Part shown: in pieces, positions 38,264 through 45,976 of the stretch
How positions within the stretch are numbered: position 1 is the first letter of the stretch
Layout of the letters: the number at the start of each line of letters is the position of its first letter
NCBI RefSeq assembly: GCF_002332425.1
Contig: NZ_NRGS01000022.1
Span: 1 to 64,000, forward strand
Length of the DNA: 64,000 bases
Reading direction: 5' to 3'
Source of the DNA: Brachybacterium alimentarium
GTDB taxonomy: Bacteria > Actinomycetota > Actinomycetes > Actinomycetales > Dermabacteraceae
Notes under the pieces: generated by a model
What the model was told of the DNA's origin: nothing
The model's input: only the letters and a program-made list of their open reading frames with translations
Database searches by the model: none
Program-made: the position numbers and the translations under genes

Positions 38264-39090
38264 GCGAGTCCCGCGCCGACGACATGATCACCCGCAGTGC
38301 GACGTCCGGAGAGATCCTGCTGTCCTGCCAGAACGTCACCAAGGAGTTCTCCGTCGCCGGGAGCACGATCACGGCGGTGGACGACGTCAGCCTCGAGTTC
38401 CCCGAAGCCAGCGTGCTGGCCGTGGTGGGGGAGTCCGGCTCCGGGAAATCGACCCTGGCCCGGATGCTGCTGCGGCTGATGCCGGTCACCTCCGGCACGA
38501 TCACCTTCCGCGACCAGGACGTGACCCATCTGAAAGGGCGCGACCTGAGGGAGTACTGGACCGAGGTGCAGGCGGTCTTCCAGGACCCCTTCGCCTCGTT
38601 CAACCAGTTCTTCACGGTGGGGTCGCTGCTCCGTCGCAGCCTGGCCCTGGCCAAGATCTCGAAGGACGAGGCGGATTCCCTCATCGAGGAGTGCCTCGGC
38701 TATGTCGACCTGCGTCCGAAGGAGGTGCTGCACAAGTTCCCCCACCAGATGTCCGGCGGGCAGCGCCAGCGGGTGATGGTCGCCCGGGCGCTCATGATGC
38801 GGCCCAAGGTGCTCCTCGCCGATGAGGCCACCAGCATGCTGGACGCGACACTGCGGGTGAACGTGCTCAACGTGCTGCACGATCTGCGCAACGAGCTCGG
38901 GCTGACGGTCCTGTTCATCACCCACGACATCGGGCAGGCCTGCTACCTCGCGGACCGGGTCGCGGTGATGGAGCACGGCAGGGTCGTCGAGCGGGGCACC
39001 ACCGAGGAGGTCATCTTCTCCCCGCAGGGCGATTACACGCGGCGCCTGCTCTCCGACGTCCCGGACCTGCGGGGCAGCCTCAAGCCCTGA
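38260..39090 (+). CDS. ABC ATPase, DppF/OppF type
   Basis: 276 residues overlapping the previous stop as ATGA. Walker A is GESGSGKST near 57. QAVFQDPFASFNQF is the Q-loop typical of this group, followed by the signature MSGGQRQRVMVARAL and Walker B VLLADEATSMLD. It is the last gene of the operon; its stop codon lies inside a hairpin shared with the convergent TetR gene. Confidence 0.93.
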   Translation: MSESRADDMITRSATSGEILLSCQNVTKEFSVAGSTITAVDDVSLEFPEASVLAVVGESGSGKSTLARMLLRLMPVTSGTITFRDQDVTHLKGRDLREYWTEVQAVFQDPFASFNQFFTVGSLLRRSLALAKISKDEADSLIEECLGYVDLRPKEVLHKFPHQMSGGQRQRVMVARALMMRPKVLLADEATSMLDATLRVNVLNVLHDLRNELGLTVLFITHDIGQACYLADRVAVMEHGRVVERGTTEEVIFSPQGDYTRRLLSDVPDLRGSLKP

Positions 39091-39103
39091 GAACCATCAG
39101 GGC
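39084..39103. terminator. Compact hairpin containing both convergent stop codons
   Basis: GCCCTGA (39084-39090) pairs with TCAGGGC (39097-39103) around GAACCA. The left arm ends with the TGA of the ATPase gene and the right arm begins with the TGA (as TCA) of the TetR gene. The 7-bp stem is short, so it may act as an mRNA 3' end rather than a full terminator. Confidence 0.5.
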
Positions 39104-39723
39104 CGCGGGGCGAACAGCACCGCGAAGGTCTCCAAGGTGCGCTCGAGCTCGATCGACGGCTCGAGCAGCCACTGGATCTGGAGACCGTCGGAGGCCGCGA
39201 TGATGAGGGCCGCCATGTCGGAGGCGTCCACGTCGTCGCGGATCCGTCCTTCGGCCTGCTCGCTCTGGAGACGCTCGGTGAGCTCCGCGCGGATGCGGGC
39301 GAAGCGCGCGCTGAAGAACTCGTTGGCGGGGGAGCCCTCCGTCGCCAGCGACGAGGCGACCAGCGTCGTGTAGAGCTCCACCATCCCCGGGACGCCGACG
39401 TTGATCATCGCGGCCTTGACCAGCACCTCGAGCGCGGAGATCGAATCGCCGTACGTCTTGGCGGTGTCCCGTTTGGATTCCGCGTATTCGTAGACCGCGA
39501 CCAGGAGCTGCTCACGAGAATCGAAGTAGTGCAGGAGAGCGGCATGGGAGACGCCGATCGCGGTGGCGATGCGCCGCAGCGAGGTGCCGTCGGCGCCGCG
39601 ATCGCGGAACACCTCGATCGCGCGCTCGAGGATCTCCTGACGGCGGGCCACGCCCTTGGAGTAGGAGCCGGCACGGCCGATGACGGGTAGTGCGGCGGGG
39701 GCGGGGGATTCCTCGGGGGACAT
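39097..39723 (-). CDS. TetR-family transcriptional regulator
   Basis: 208 residues. The DNA-binding domain spans about 24-75: RRQEILERAIEVFRDRGADGTSLRRIATAIGVSHAALLHYFDSREQLL. A helical ligand domain follows with DMAALIIAASDGLQIQWLLEPSIE, the C-terminal signature of the BetI-like subgroup. It converges on the importer operon and diverges from the isomerase/dehydrogenase pair at 39843, with a palindrome between. It probably represses itself and that pair; control of the importer is possible but not shown. Confidence 0.9.
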   Translation of the reverse strand: MSPEESPAPAALPVIGRAGSYSKGVARRQEILERAIEVFRDRGADGTSLRRIATAIGVSHAALLHYFDSREQLLVAVYEYAESKRDTAKTYGDSISALEVLVKAAMINVGVPGMVELYTTLVASSLATEGSPANEFFSARFARIRAELTERLQSEQAEGRIRDDVDASDMAALIIAASDGLQIQWLLEPSIELERTLETFAVLFAPRP

Positions 39724-39743
39724 GTCCGAATGCTACCGGGACA

Positions 39744-39764
39744 AAACCTCCGGGTGGAGGATTT
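39744..39764. promoter_or_regulatory. Inverted repeat, probable TetR operator
   Basis: AAACCTCCGGGTGGAGGATTT has arms AAA-CCTCC and GGAGG-(A)TTT around the centre GGGT. It lies 20 bp upstream of the TetR start codon and about 80 bp before the divergent isomerase gene, the usual place for a TetR operator controlling both. Confidence 0.55.
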
Positions 39765-39842
39765 GCGTGCTAGCGTTTCCCACGACGCCCCCACCGTGAC
39801 GTGCGGCATGGCGGGCGATAGACGCCAGAAAGAAGGTTCGCC

Positions 39843-40667
39843 GTGGCCCTGCCCATCGCTTCCATCCAGCTGTATTCGCTGGCCGCCGAGTTCTCGGCGG
39901 ACATGAACGGATCCCTCGACAAGCTCGCCGCCATCGGACTGCGCACCGTCGAGGCGTTCGACTTCGTGCGCCGCCCGAAGGAGATCCGCTCCGCTCTCGA
40001 CAAGGCCGGCCTGACCTCGCCGACCGGTCACGCCCCGCTGCTCTCCGACGAGCTGTGGACCCCGGACGGCTCGATCCCCACCCCGGCCAACGAGGTCGTG
40101 TTCGAGGCCGCCGCCGAGATCGGCATGAAGACCGTCATCGAGCCGATGGTCGCCGCAGACCGCTGGCTCACCGAGGACGGCGTGAAGGACATCGCCGATC
40201 GACTCAACGCCGCCTCCGAGAAGGCCGCGGAGTTCGGCCTGAGCGTCGGCTATCACAACCACGCCCAGGAATTCGTGGCCTCGTTCGACGGGCAGACCGC
40301 CTACGAGCGCTTCCTGGACCTCGTCGACCCCTCCGTCGTGATCGAGCTGGACCTGTTCTGGGCGCTGGCCGGCCAGCAGGACGCCGTGGGCCTCGTGAAG
40401 AAGCTCGGCGACCGCCTCGTCGCGATCCACGTCAAGGACGGCGTCGCCCCGGCCTCGAACCCCTTCGCGCCCGATGCCCCCAAGTTCGACTCCTCGAGCC
40501 TGGACCAGCGTCACGCCGGCGACGGCGACGTGCCCACCATCGAGGCGCTCCAGGCCGCGAGCGCCCTCCAGTACGCCGTCATCGAGTACGACAACGCTCC
40601 CGGCGACGTCTTCGAGGACATCGCGGACAGCTACCGCTTCCTCATCGAGAAGGGCCTCGCAGCATGA
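39843..40667 (+). CDS. Sugar phosphate isomerase/epimerase (TIM barrel)
   Basis: 274 residues from a GTG preceded by AAGAAGG. PIASIQLYSLAAEF opens an AP-endonuclease-2-like TIM barrel (PF01261). SVGYHNHAQEF (near 138), VIELDLFWALAGQQD (near 165) and LVAIHVKDG (near 197) carry the His/Glu/Asp metal ligands typical of xylose-isomerase-like and inosose-dehydratase/IolE proteins. The final YAVIEYDNAPGDVFEDIADSYRFL fits. It overlaps the dehydrogenase gene by ATGA, so the pair probably acts in sequence on one polyol or keto-sugar. Confidence 0.9.
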   Translation: MALPIASIQLYSLAAEFSADMNGSLDKLAAIGLRTVEAFDFVRRPKEIRSALDKAGLTSPTGHAPLLSDELWTPDGSIPTPANEVVFEAAAEIGMKTVIEPMVAADRWLTEDGVKDIADRLNAASEKAAEFGLSVGYHNHAQEFVASFDGQTAYERFLDLVDPSVVIELDLFWALAGQQDAVGLVKKLGDRLVAIHVKDGVAPASNPFAPDAPKFDSSSLDQRHAGDGDVPTIEALQAASALQYAVIEYDNAPGDVFEDIADSYRFLIEKGLAA

Positions 40668-41797
40668 GCGCCCCCACCGGTCCCGTCGGCGTCGGCCTCA
40701 TCGGCGTCGGCGTCATCTCCGACACCTATCTGGAGCACCTGAACTCCTTCCCGGATGTCACGGTGCTGGCCGTCGGCGACCTCGACCTCGAGCGCGCCCG
40801 CACGCAGGCCGAGAAGTACGACGTCCCCACCTGGGGCGACGCACAGGTCGTGCTGGACCACCCGGAGATCCAGGTCGTCGTGAACCTGACCGTCCCCGCC
40901 GTCCACGCGGAGATCTCCTCCGCCGCGATCGCGGCCGGCAAGCACGTGTGGACCGAGAAGCCGCTGGGCCTGGACCGCGAGTCCACGTCGGCGCTGCTGT
41001 CGGCGGCCGACGAGGCCGGCCTGCGGGTGGGCTGCGCGCCCGACACCGTGCTCGGCCCGGGCGTGCAGACCGCCAAGCGCGAGATCGCCAAGGGCACCAT
41101 CGGCCGCCCGCTGTTCGCGCAGACCTCCATGCAGTGGCAGGGCCCCGAGGTGTTCCACCCGAACCCCGGCTTCCTGTTCGCCAAGGGTGCGGGGCCGCTG
41201 CTGGACATCGGCCCGTACTACTTCACCACGCTCGTGAGCCTGTTCGGCACGGTCGAGAAGGTCGCTGCGATGGGCCTGCGCGCCCAGACCGAGCGCGCCA
41301 TCCAGGTGGGCCCGAAGGCGGGGGACACCTTCCCCGTCGAGGTGCCCTCCACCATCTCCGTGCTCACGCAGTTCGAGGGCGGCCAGCAGGGCAACTCGCT
41401 GGTCAGCTTCGACTCGCCGCTCGCCCGTCAGGGCATCGTGGAGATCCACGGCACCGAGGGCTCGCTGGTGGTGCCCGATCCGAACATGTTCGAGGGGCGC
41501 ATCGCGTACGTGAAGCCGTTCGAGTCCTTCGGAGAGGCTCCGCCGGAGCAGGAGTGGATCGAGGTGCCGCAGCAGGGCGTCGTCGCCGGTCGCGGCACGG
41601 GCCTGCTGGACATGGTCCGCGCGATCGCCGAGGACCGTCCCCATGTCGCCAGCGGCGAGGTGGGCTATCACGTGCTCGACGTGATGCTCTCGGCCGAGGA
41701 GTCCGCGGCCTCCGGCGAGTTCGTCGCCGTCAACAGCTCGGTCTCCGAGGTGCCCCTGGTGGCCGAGGACTTCGACCCCTTCGCCAGCACCCTGTGA
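40664..41797 (+). CDS. Gfo/Idh/MocA-family oxidoreductase
   Basis: 377 residues, start overlapping the isomerase stop. The Rossmann motif is GVGLIGVGVISDTYLEHL (8-25). HVWTEKPLGLDRESTSAL near 95 has the EKP lysine, and GPLLDIGPYYFTTLVSLFG near 178 has the DIGxYY pattern in place of the more usual DxGxH motif. It probably oxidises the hydroxyl that the neighbouring isomerase or epimerase acts on. Two hairpins follow its stop. Confidence 0.91.
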   Translation: MSAPTGPVGVGLIGVGVISDTYLEHLNSFPDVTVLAVGDLDLERARTQAEKYDVPTWGDAQVVLDHPEIQVVVNLTVPAVHAEISSAAIAAGKHVWTEKPLGLDRESTSALLSAADEAGLRVGCAPDTVLGPGVQTAKREIAKGTIGRPLFAQTSMQWQGPEVFHPNPGFLFAKGAGPLLDIGPYYFTTLVSLFGTVEKVAAMGLRAQTERAIQVGPKAGDTFPVEVPSTISVLTQFEGGQQGNSLVSFDSPLARQGIVEIHGTEGSLVVPDPNMFEGRIAYVKPFESFGEAPPEQEWIEVPQQGVVAGRGTGLLDMVRAIAEDRPHVASGEVGYHVLDVMLSAEESAASGEFVAVNSSVSEVPLVAEDFDPFASTL

Positions 41798-41804
41798 GCT
41801 GACC

Positions 41805-41877
41805 GGCGAGGTGCACTCGACCTCGCCGTGGACAGGCCCCTGTCACCCCCGTCGTCGGCGGGAGGAGGCAGGGGCCT
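41805..41877. terminator. Two successive hairpins between convergent genes
   Basis: GGCGAGGT (41805-41812) pairs with ACCTCGCC (41820-41827). A second stem is AGGCCCCTG (41834-41842) with CAGGGGCCT (41869-41877). They start 8 bp after the dehydrogenase stop and can also end transcripts from the minus-strand TauE/SafE gene. Confidence 0.65.
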
Positions 41878-41883
41878 CGTCGT

Positions 41884-41911
41884 CTGCGGACTGCGGACTG
41901 CGGACTGCGGA
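41884..41911. repeat. 7-bp tandem repeat CTGCGGA
   Basis: Four uninterrupted CTGCGGA units followed by a degenerate one, in the non-coding space after the terminator hairpins. No function is inferred; a variable-number site is likely. Confidence 0.85.
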
Positions 41912-41963
41912 CTGTGCACAGCGGACAGTGCTGACGGCCATGCGGCGATACGGCGGAGCGCCC

Positions 41964-42704
41964 TCAGAGGACGGCGAGAACGCCGCGCCCCAGAGCGAGG
42001 AGGGCTCCAGCCATCGCGATGAAGACGACGACGCGCATCGCGGAGGCGCCGTCGATGCGACGCGAGAGACGATCTCCCACCAGGAGGCCGACGAGCAGCG
42101 CGACCAGCAGTGCGATCCAGCCCGAGGGCTCGAAGGACGGCAGAGCACGCTTGGCGGCGAGCGAGACGATGCCGAGCACCAACCCGTGCAGCTGCGCGGT
42201 GGCGGCGAAATGGCGATGCTCCCAACCCGTGGCGCGGGCATAGACCACCACGCCGGGCCCGGCCACACCCGCGGTGACGCCCATGAAGCCCGAGGCGAAG
42301 CCGCCCGACGCTCCCAGCGCGGCCGACGGAGGCACCGTGCGGCCCCGCAGCAGGATCGTGACGCCGAGCCCGAGCACGACCAGGAGGCTGACCACGATGG
42401 TCAGCGGCGCCTCCGGCAGCAGCTCGACGGCGACGGCGCCGGGCAGGACGCCCACCACCCCCATCGGGACCAGCAGCTTCGCGCGCGGCCAGTCCACGTC
42501 CCTCCACACCTGCACCAGGATCAGCGAATTGGCGAGGACCGAGGCGGCGTTGACCGCGAGGATGCCCTGCAGCGGACCCAGCACGAGCACGAGGAACGGG
42601 GCGGACAGCAGCGCGAAGCCCATCCCGGTGGCGCGCTGGGAGACAGCACCGATGCATACGCTCAGCGCCATGCCGAGAGTGAGGAGCAGGCCGGGGTCGT
42701 CCAC
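41964..42704 (-). CDS. TauE/SafE-family membrane permease
   Basis: 246 residues with about eight membrane helices in two related halves. GAVSQRATGMGFALLSAPFLVLVLGPLQGILAVN (near 19-52) and GFASGFMGVTAGVAGPGVVVYARATGW (second half) are the duplicated family signature. Members export sulfite, sulfoacetate or other anions. The start is a GTG at 42704 with an AGGTG-like site upstream. It is convergent with the dehydrogenase and divergent from the secreted phosphoesterase-like gene. Confidence 0.88.
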   Translation of the reverse strand: MDDPGLLLTLGMALSVCIGAVSQRATGMGFALLSAPFLVLVLGPLQGILAVNAASVLANSLILVQVWRDVDWPRAKLLVPMGVVGVLPGAVAVELLPEAPLTIVVSLLVVLGLGVTILLRGRTVPPSAALGASGGFASGFMGVTAGVAGPGVVVYARATGWEHRHFAATAQLHGLVLGIVSLAAKRALPSFEPSGWIALLVALLVGLLVGDRLSRRIDGASAMRVVVFIAMAGALLALGRGVLAVL

Positions 42705-42903
42705 TCCGCACCTCGCTCTCCGATGTCACGGATGCGTCGCTGGTCGGCGGCACCGCCGACCAGGCTCGCACACCGCGCATCGCTCTGCACGGCGGCTCGC
42801 GGGACTGCCCGCTGTCGGGCGGGTGCCGCGTACCGGATGGCCGGACGGTTCCCAGCGCACGAATTCCGAGACCGATCGATGGTCCATTCGGAGAACTCCG
42901 CAC

Positions 42904-42925
42904 CTAGGGGGAGCGCTCCCCCTAG
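42904..42925. promoter_or_regulatory. 22-bp perfect palindrome, LacI-type operator
   Basis: CTAGGGGGAGC is followed directly by its exact reverse complement. The inner 16 bases, GGGGGAGCGCTCCCCC, are identical to two sites upstream of the phosphodiester importer operon at 49.5-49.65 kb. It lies 38 bp before the ATG of the secreted enzyme at 42964, so a bound repressor would block that promoter. Confidence 0.8.
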
Positions 42926-42963
42926 TGTGGATCTCCCATGACGACAACCTTCAGGAGAAGACC

Positions 42964-43917
42964 ATGGACATGTCGATCGCCCGCCGCACCTTCGCGACCG
43001 GAATCGGGGCAGCCGCCCTCGGAGGAGCTGCCGCAGCGATTGCCGCTCCCGCCTCGGCTGCACCCGTGAGAGCCGACGGCGACAGTGCTCGACCGCTGAT
43101 CGGCAGGGCAGGCCGCGACCGCCTGCATGTAATGTCGTTCAACATCCGCCAGGACACCACCCCCGAGACAGAACCAGGGGACCCGGATCATTGGCCGGAC
43201 CGTGAACCGGTGCTGATCGATCTGCTGGCCCGTGAGGAGCCGACCCTTCTGGGCGTGCAGGAGGCGCAGTACACCCAGATGAGCGCGATCGACTCCGCCC
43301 TGCCCCGGCATCGGATGATCGGCTACGGGCGCAAGGGCGGCAGCAAGGACGAGCACTCGGCGATCTTCTACGACACGACCCGCCTCGAGGTCCTGGCCTG
43401 GGACCAGTTCTGGCTCTCGGACACCCCGGAGGTCATCGGCTCCGCGACCTGGGGGAACCGCATCACCCGCATCGTGGTGTGGGCGCGGCTGCGGGACCTC
43501 GCCAGCGGGGCCGAGTTCGCGATGATCAACACCCATTTCGACCACGAGTCCGAGCAGGCACGGATCAAGAGCGGCCAGGCGATGATCGACCTCTTCGACG
43601 GTGGTGAGCTCGACCAGCTCCCCACCATCGTCACCGGCGACTACAACTCACCCGCCCACGACTCCGGCGCCTACACGACCCTCGTCACGGACGGCCCCAC
43701 CGTGGATTCCTGGGATGCCGCGGCCGAGCAGCTCACCCCGGCCTGGGAGACCTGCCCCGGATATGCAGAGGCAGTCGAGGGCGGCGACCGGATCGACTGG
43801 GTGCTGACCACGGAAGACATCACCACGCATCAGGCCGCGATCAACGACTACCGCGATCCCAGCGGTGCCTTCGCGTCCGATCATCTGCCGATGCAGGCGT
43901 TGCTCTCCCTGCCCTGA
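42964..43917 (+). CDS. Secreted endonuclease/exonuclease/phosphatase-fold enzyme
   Basis: 317 residues with AGGAGA before the ATG. ARRTFATGIGAAALGGAAAAIAAPASAAP is a twin-arginine signal peptide ending with a cleavable SAA-like site near residue 33. The EEP fold follows: LHVMSFNIRQDT (Asn 60), GVQEAQ (Glu 100), NTHFDHESEQAR, TGDYNSPAHD and ASDHLPM at the C-terminus. These are the metal and catalytic residues of the DNase I/sphingomyelinase/inositol-phosphatase superfamily. It probably hydrolyses a phosphodiester outside the cell. Its operator is shared with the importer/GDPD operon, which supports a phosphodiester substrate. DNA is another possible target. Confidence 0.87.
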   Translation: MDMSIARRTFATGIGAAALGGAAAAIAAPASAAPVRADGDSARPLIGRAGRDRLHVMSFNIRQDTTPETEPGDPDHWPDREPVLIDLLAREEPTLLGVQEAQYTQMSAIDSALPRHRMIGYGRKGGSKDEHSAIFYDTTRLEVLAWDQFWLSDTPEVIGSATWGNRITRIVVWARLRDLASGAEFAMINTHFDHESEQARIKSGQAMIDLFDGGELDQLPTIVTGDYNSPAHDSGAYTTLVTDGPTVDSWDAAAEQLTPAWETCPGYAEAVEGGDRIDWVLTTEDITTHQAAINDYRDPSGAFASDHLPMQALLSLP

Positions 43918-43930
43918 GAGTCCTCGCGCA

Positions 43931-43975
43931 GGCACGGCCCGCCGCCCCGGGGGAACCGGGGAGGCGGGCCGTGCC
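43931..43975. terminator. Strong bidirectional hairpin terminator
   Basis: GGCACGGCCCGCC-GCCCCGG pairs with CCGGGG-A-GGCGGGCCGTGCC around a short GGGAA loop, about 19 bp of stem with one bulged base. It separates the convergent EEP and GH130 genes. Confidence 0.85.
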
Positions 43976-43999
43976 GTGCCGGGGTCCGACCGAGTGAGC

Positions 44000-44992
44000 T
44001 CAGCCGTCGGCGCGCAGATCGGTCCCGTACGTCGCGCCCGGATCGGCGACCGCGACGGCGAGCGTGGTGTCGGACTGGCCGTAGTAGGCGAACCACGTCC
44101 CGCGGAACTTCACGAGCCCCTCCACGAAGGTCACGTTCGAGACCAGCCCGTGCGTGTCCTCGAAGGTCTGCGGGCGCAGCCACGGCTCCTGGAGGCGGGC
44201 GAGGACCGTCGTCGGGTTCGCGGGGTCGATGACGATCTGGCCGCAGCGGTAGTCGACCTCCCGCGTGCCGTCCTTCAGGTAGCGCCGGGTGGCGCCGTTG
44301 GTGAGCATCAGCAGGAGCCCGTCGTCCGTCAGCACCGGAGAGGTGCCGATCTCCACGAGGGCCTCGTCCCAGGTGCCCGGGGTGGGGGAGTACATCGGCT
44401 CCTCGTCGCTCGTGCCGGGGGTCCAGTGGATGAGGTCGTCGCTGGTCGCCCAGTAGATCCCGCCCTCTCCGAAGTACATCCACCACTTCCCGTCGATCTG
44501 CTGAGGGACGATCACGCCAGCCTTGGACCAGTTGAAGCCGCGCGGGTCCATGGTCTTGAAGGTGTCGAAGTCCTCGAAGAGCGGGCCGTGCTTGGTCCAC
44601 GTGCGCAGGTCGGGAGAGGTCGCCAGGCACAGCTGCGCGGAGCGTCGGTCCCAGCCCGTGTAGGTGAGGTAGTAGGTGCCCTCGATGTATGCGATGCGCG
44701 GGTCCTCGCAGCCGAAGCGCTCGTAGTCGTGCTCGGGCGAGAGGATCGGAGCGTTCTCCCGCTCGAAGTGGTAGCCGTCGTCGCTGAACGCGATGCCGAC
44801 GTGGGAGACGATGTCCTCCGCGTGGGCCCGATACAGCAGCACCACCTGGTCATCGACGACCAGCGCCGCCGGGTTGTAGAGGTTCGAGGACTCCCAGGAG
44901 TCGCCCTTGGGCCGCAGGATCGGGTTGTTCTCGTAGGGGGTGAAGGGGCCCAGCGGGAAGCGGGCGTCGCCGAAGAGGCTGGTGGTGGTCAT
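44000..44992 (-). CDS. GH130 family mannoside hydrolase/phosphorylase
   Basis: 330 residues. The five-bladed beta-propeller start has ENNPILRP (21-28), SSNLYNPAALV (35-45), LLYRAH (52-57) and FGCEDPRIAYIEGTYYLTYTGWD (93-115), all typical of GH130. GTWDEALVEIGTSPVLTDDGLLLMLTNG follows. Family members act on beta-mannosides, either by phosphorolysis (beta-1,4-mannosyl-glucose or manno-oligosaccharides) or by hydrolysis (beta-1,2-mannosides). I cannot decide between these. It is the last gene of a LacI-headed ABC operon, so the substrate is probably an imported mannoside. AAAGGA precedes the ATG. Confidence 0.9.
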   Translation of the reverse strand: MTTTSLFGDARFPLGPFTPYENNPILRPKGDSWESSNLYNPAALVVDDQVVLLYRAHAEDIVSHVGIAFSDDGYHFERENAPILSPEHDYERFGCEDPRIAYIEGTYYLTYTGWDRRSAQLCLATSPDLRTWTKHGPLFEDFDTFKTMDPRGFNWSKAGVIVPQQIDGKWWMYFGEGGIYWATSDDLIHWTPGTSDEEPMYSPTPGTWDEALVEIGTSPVLTDDGLLLMLTNGATRRYLKDGTREVDYRCGQIVIDPANPTTVLARLQEPWLRPQTFEDTHGLVSNVTFVEGLVKFRGTWFAYYGQSDTTLAVAVADPGATYGTDLRADG

Positions 44993-45138
44993 GGGGAGGT
45001 CCTTTGCAGTGGGGGTCGAGGAGGAGAGCAGCGGCGGCTCGGCGCGGTGGCGCCGATCGCCTCCGCTGCTGCGGTCGCTTCAGCTGCGGCCGTATCAGTC
45101 GTATCGGTGGCGTCAGATGCGTCGGTCGTGTCGGCCGA
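44993..45138 (-). other. Open frame continuing past the permease stop to the GH130 start
   Basis: After the permease TGA the same minus-strand frame stays open for about 48 codons of Asp/Thr/Ala-rich sequence (DTTDASDATDTTDTAAAEA). It closes with a TGA that overlaps the GH130 ATG as ATGA. The permease already ends with a family-typical C-terminus, so this is either a readthrough tail, a relic of a longer protein that was coupled to GH130, or chance. Confidence 0.4.
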
Positions 45139-45975
45139 TCACCCCTTCACCCCGGCGCCGATGTCGGAGGCCGTGAAGTACTTCTGGAACAGGCAGAACA
45201 GGATCACGACGGGCAGCGCGAGGGCGCAGGCTCCGGCGAGGATCGCGCCATTGGGGTTCGCGACGGTCTGGGCGATGTTGGCGATGTAGTTCGCCAGCGC
45301 CACCGCGAGGGGCTGCATCGAGGCGTCCTTCGTGATGAGGAACGGCCAGAGGAATTCGTTCCACGGGCCGATGAAGGTGATCAGCACGACCGTCGCGATC
45401 GCCGGGCGCACCAGCGGGATCGCGATGGCCCACAGCACCCTCAGCTCGCTCGCCCCGTCGATCCTCGCCGCCTCGAACATCTCCTCGGGCAGGGCCAGGA
45501 AGAACTGCCGGAAGATGAACACCGCGGTGGTGTTGATGAAGAACGGCAGGATCATCCCGGCGTAGGTGTCCCCGAGCCCGTACGAGCCGGCGACCTGCAC
45601 GTACAGGGGGATCATGAGCAGCTGGAAGGGGACCATCTGCACCCCGAGCATGACCACGAACAGTACTCCGCGGCCACGCCAATGCAGCCGGGACATGGCG
45701 TAGCCGGCGCTGAGGCCGAAGGTCAGGGTGCCCAGCAGGACACCGGCGGTGAACACCACCGAGTTCAGCAGCGCACGCAGCAGCGGGAGCCGCTCGTTGA
45801 TGCTGGCGAAGTTCTCCAGGGTCCAGCCCCCGGTGGGGAACATGCCCGCCGGGGTGGTGGTCGGGTTTTCCTGCAGGGCACCGACGATCATGAAGTAGAA
45901 GGGGAAGATGAACACCAGCGCCGCGAGCGCGAGGATCACGTACAGCGCGATCCGGGTGGGGGTGCGGGACCTCAT
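45139..45975 (-). CDS. Sugar ABC transporter permease (MalG-like)
   Basis: 278 residues with six membrane helices. AAGGAGAG precedes the ATG, which lies 1 bp after the stop of the partner permease. The coupling loop is EAARIDGASELRVLWAIAIPLVRPAIA, and the C-terminus LFQKYFTASDIGAGVKG is standard for the family. It is part of the GH130 operon importer. Confidence 0.93.
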   Translation of the reverse strand: MRSRTPTRIALYVILALAALVFIFPFYFMIVGALQENPTTTPAGMFPTGGWTLENFASINERLPLLRALLNSVVFTAGVLLGTLTFGLSAGYAMSRLHWRGRGVLFVVMLGVQMVPFQLLMIPLYVQVAGSYGLGDTYAGMILPFFINTTAVFIFRQFFLALPEEMFEAARIDGASELRVLWAIAIPLVRPAIATVVLITFIGPWNEFLWPFLITKDASMQPLAVALANYIANIAQTVANPNGAILAGACALALPVVILFCLFQKYFTASDIGAGVKG

Positions 45976-45976
45976 G

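Noticed and set aside
41884-41911. Repeat array considered as an attachment or recombination site
   Set aside because: It is a 7-bp tandem repeat in a terminator region; no integrase or tRNA gene is near.
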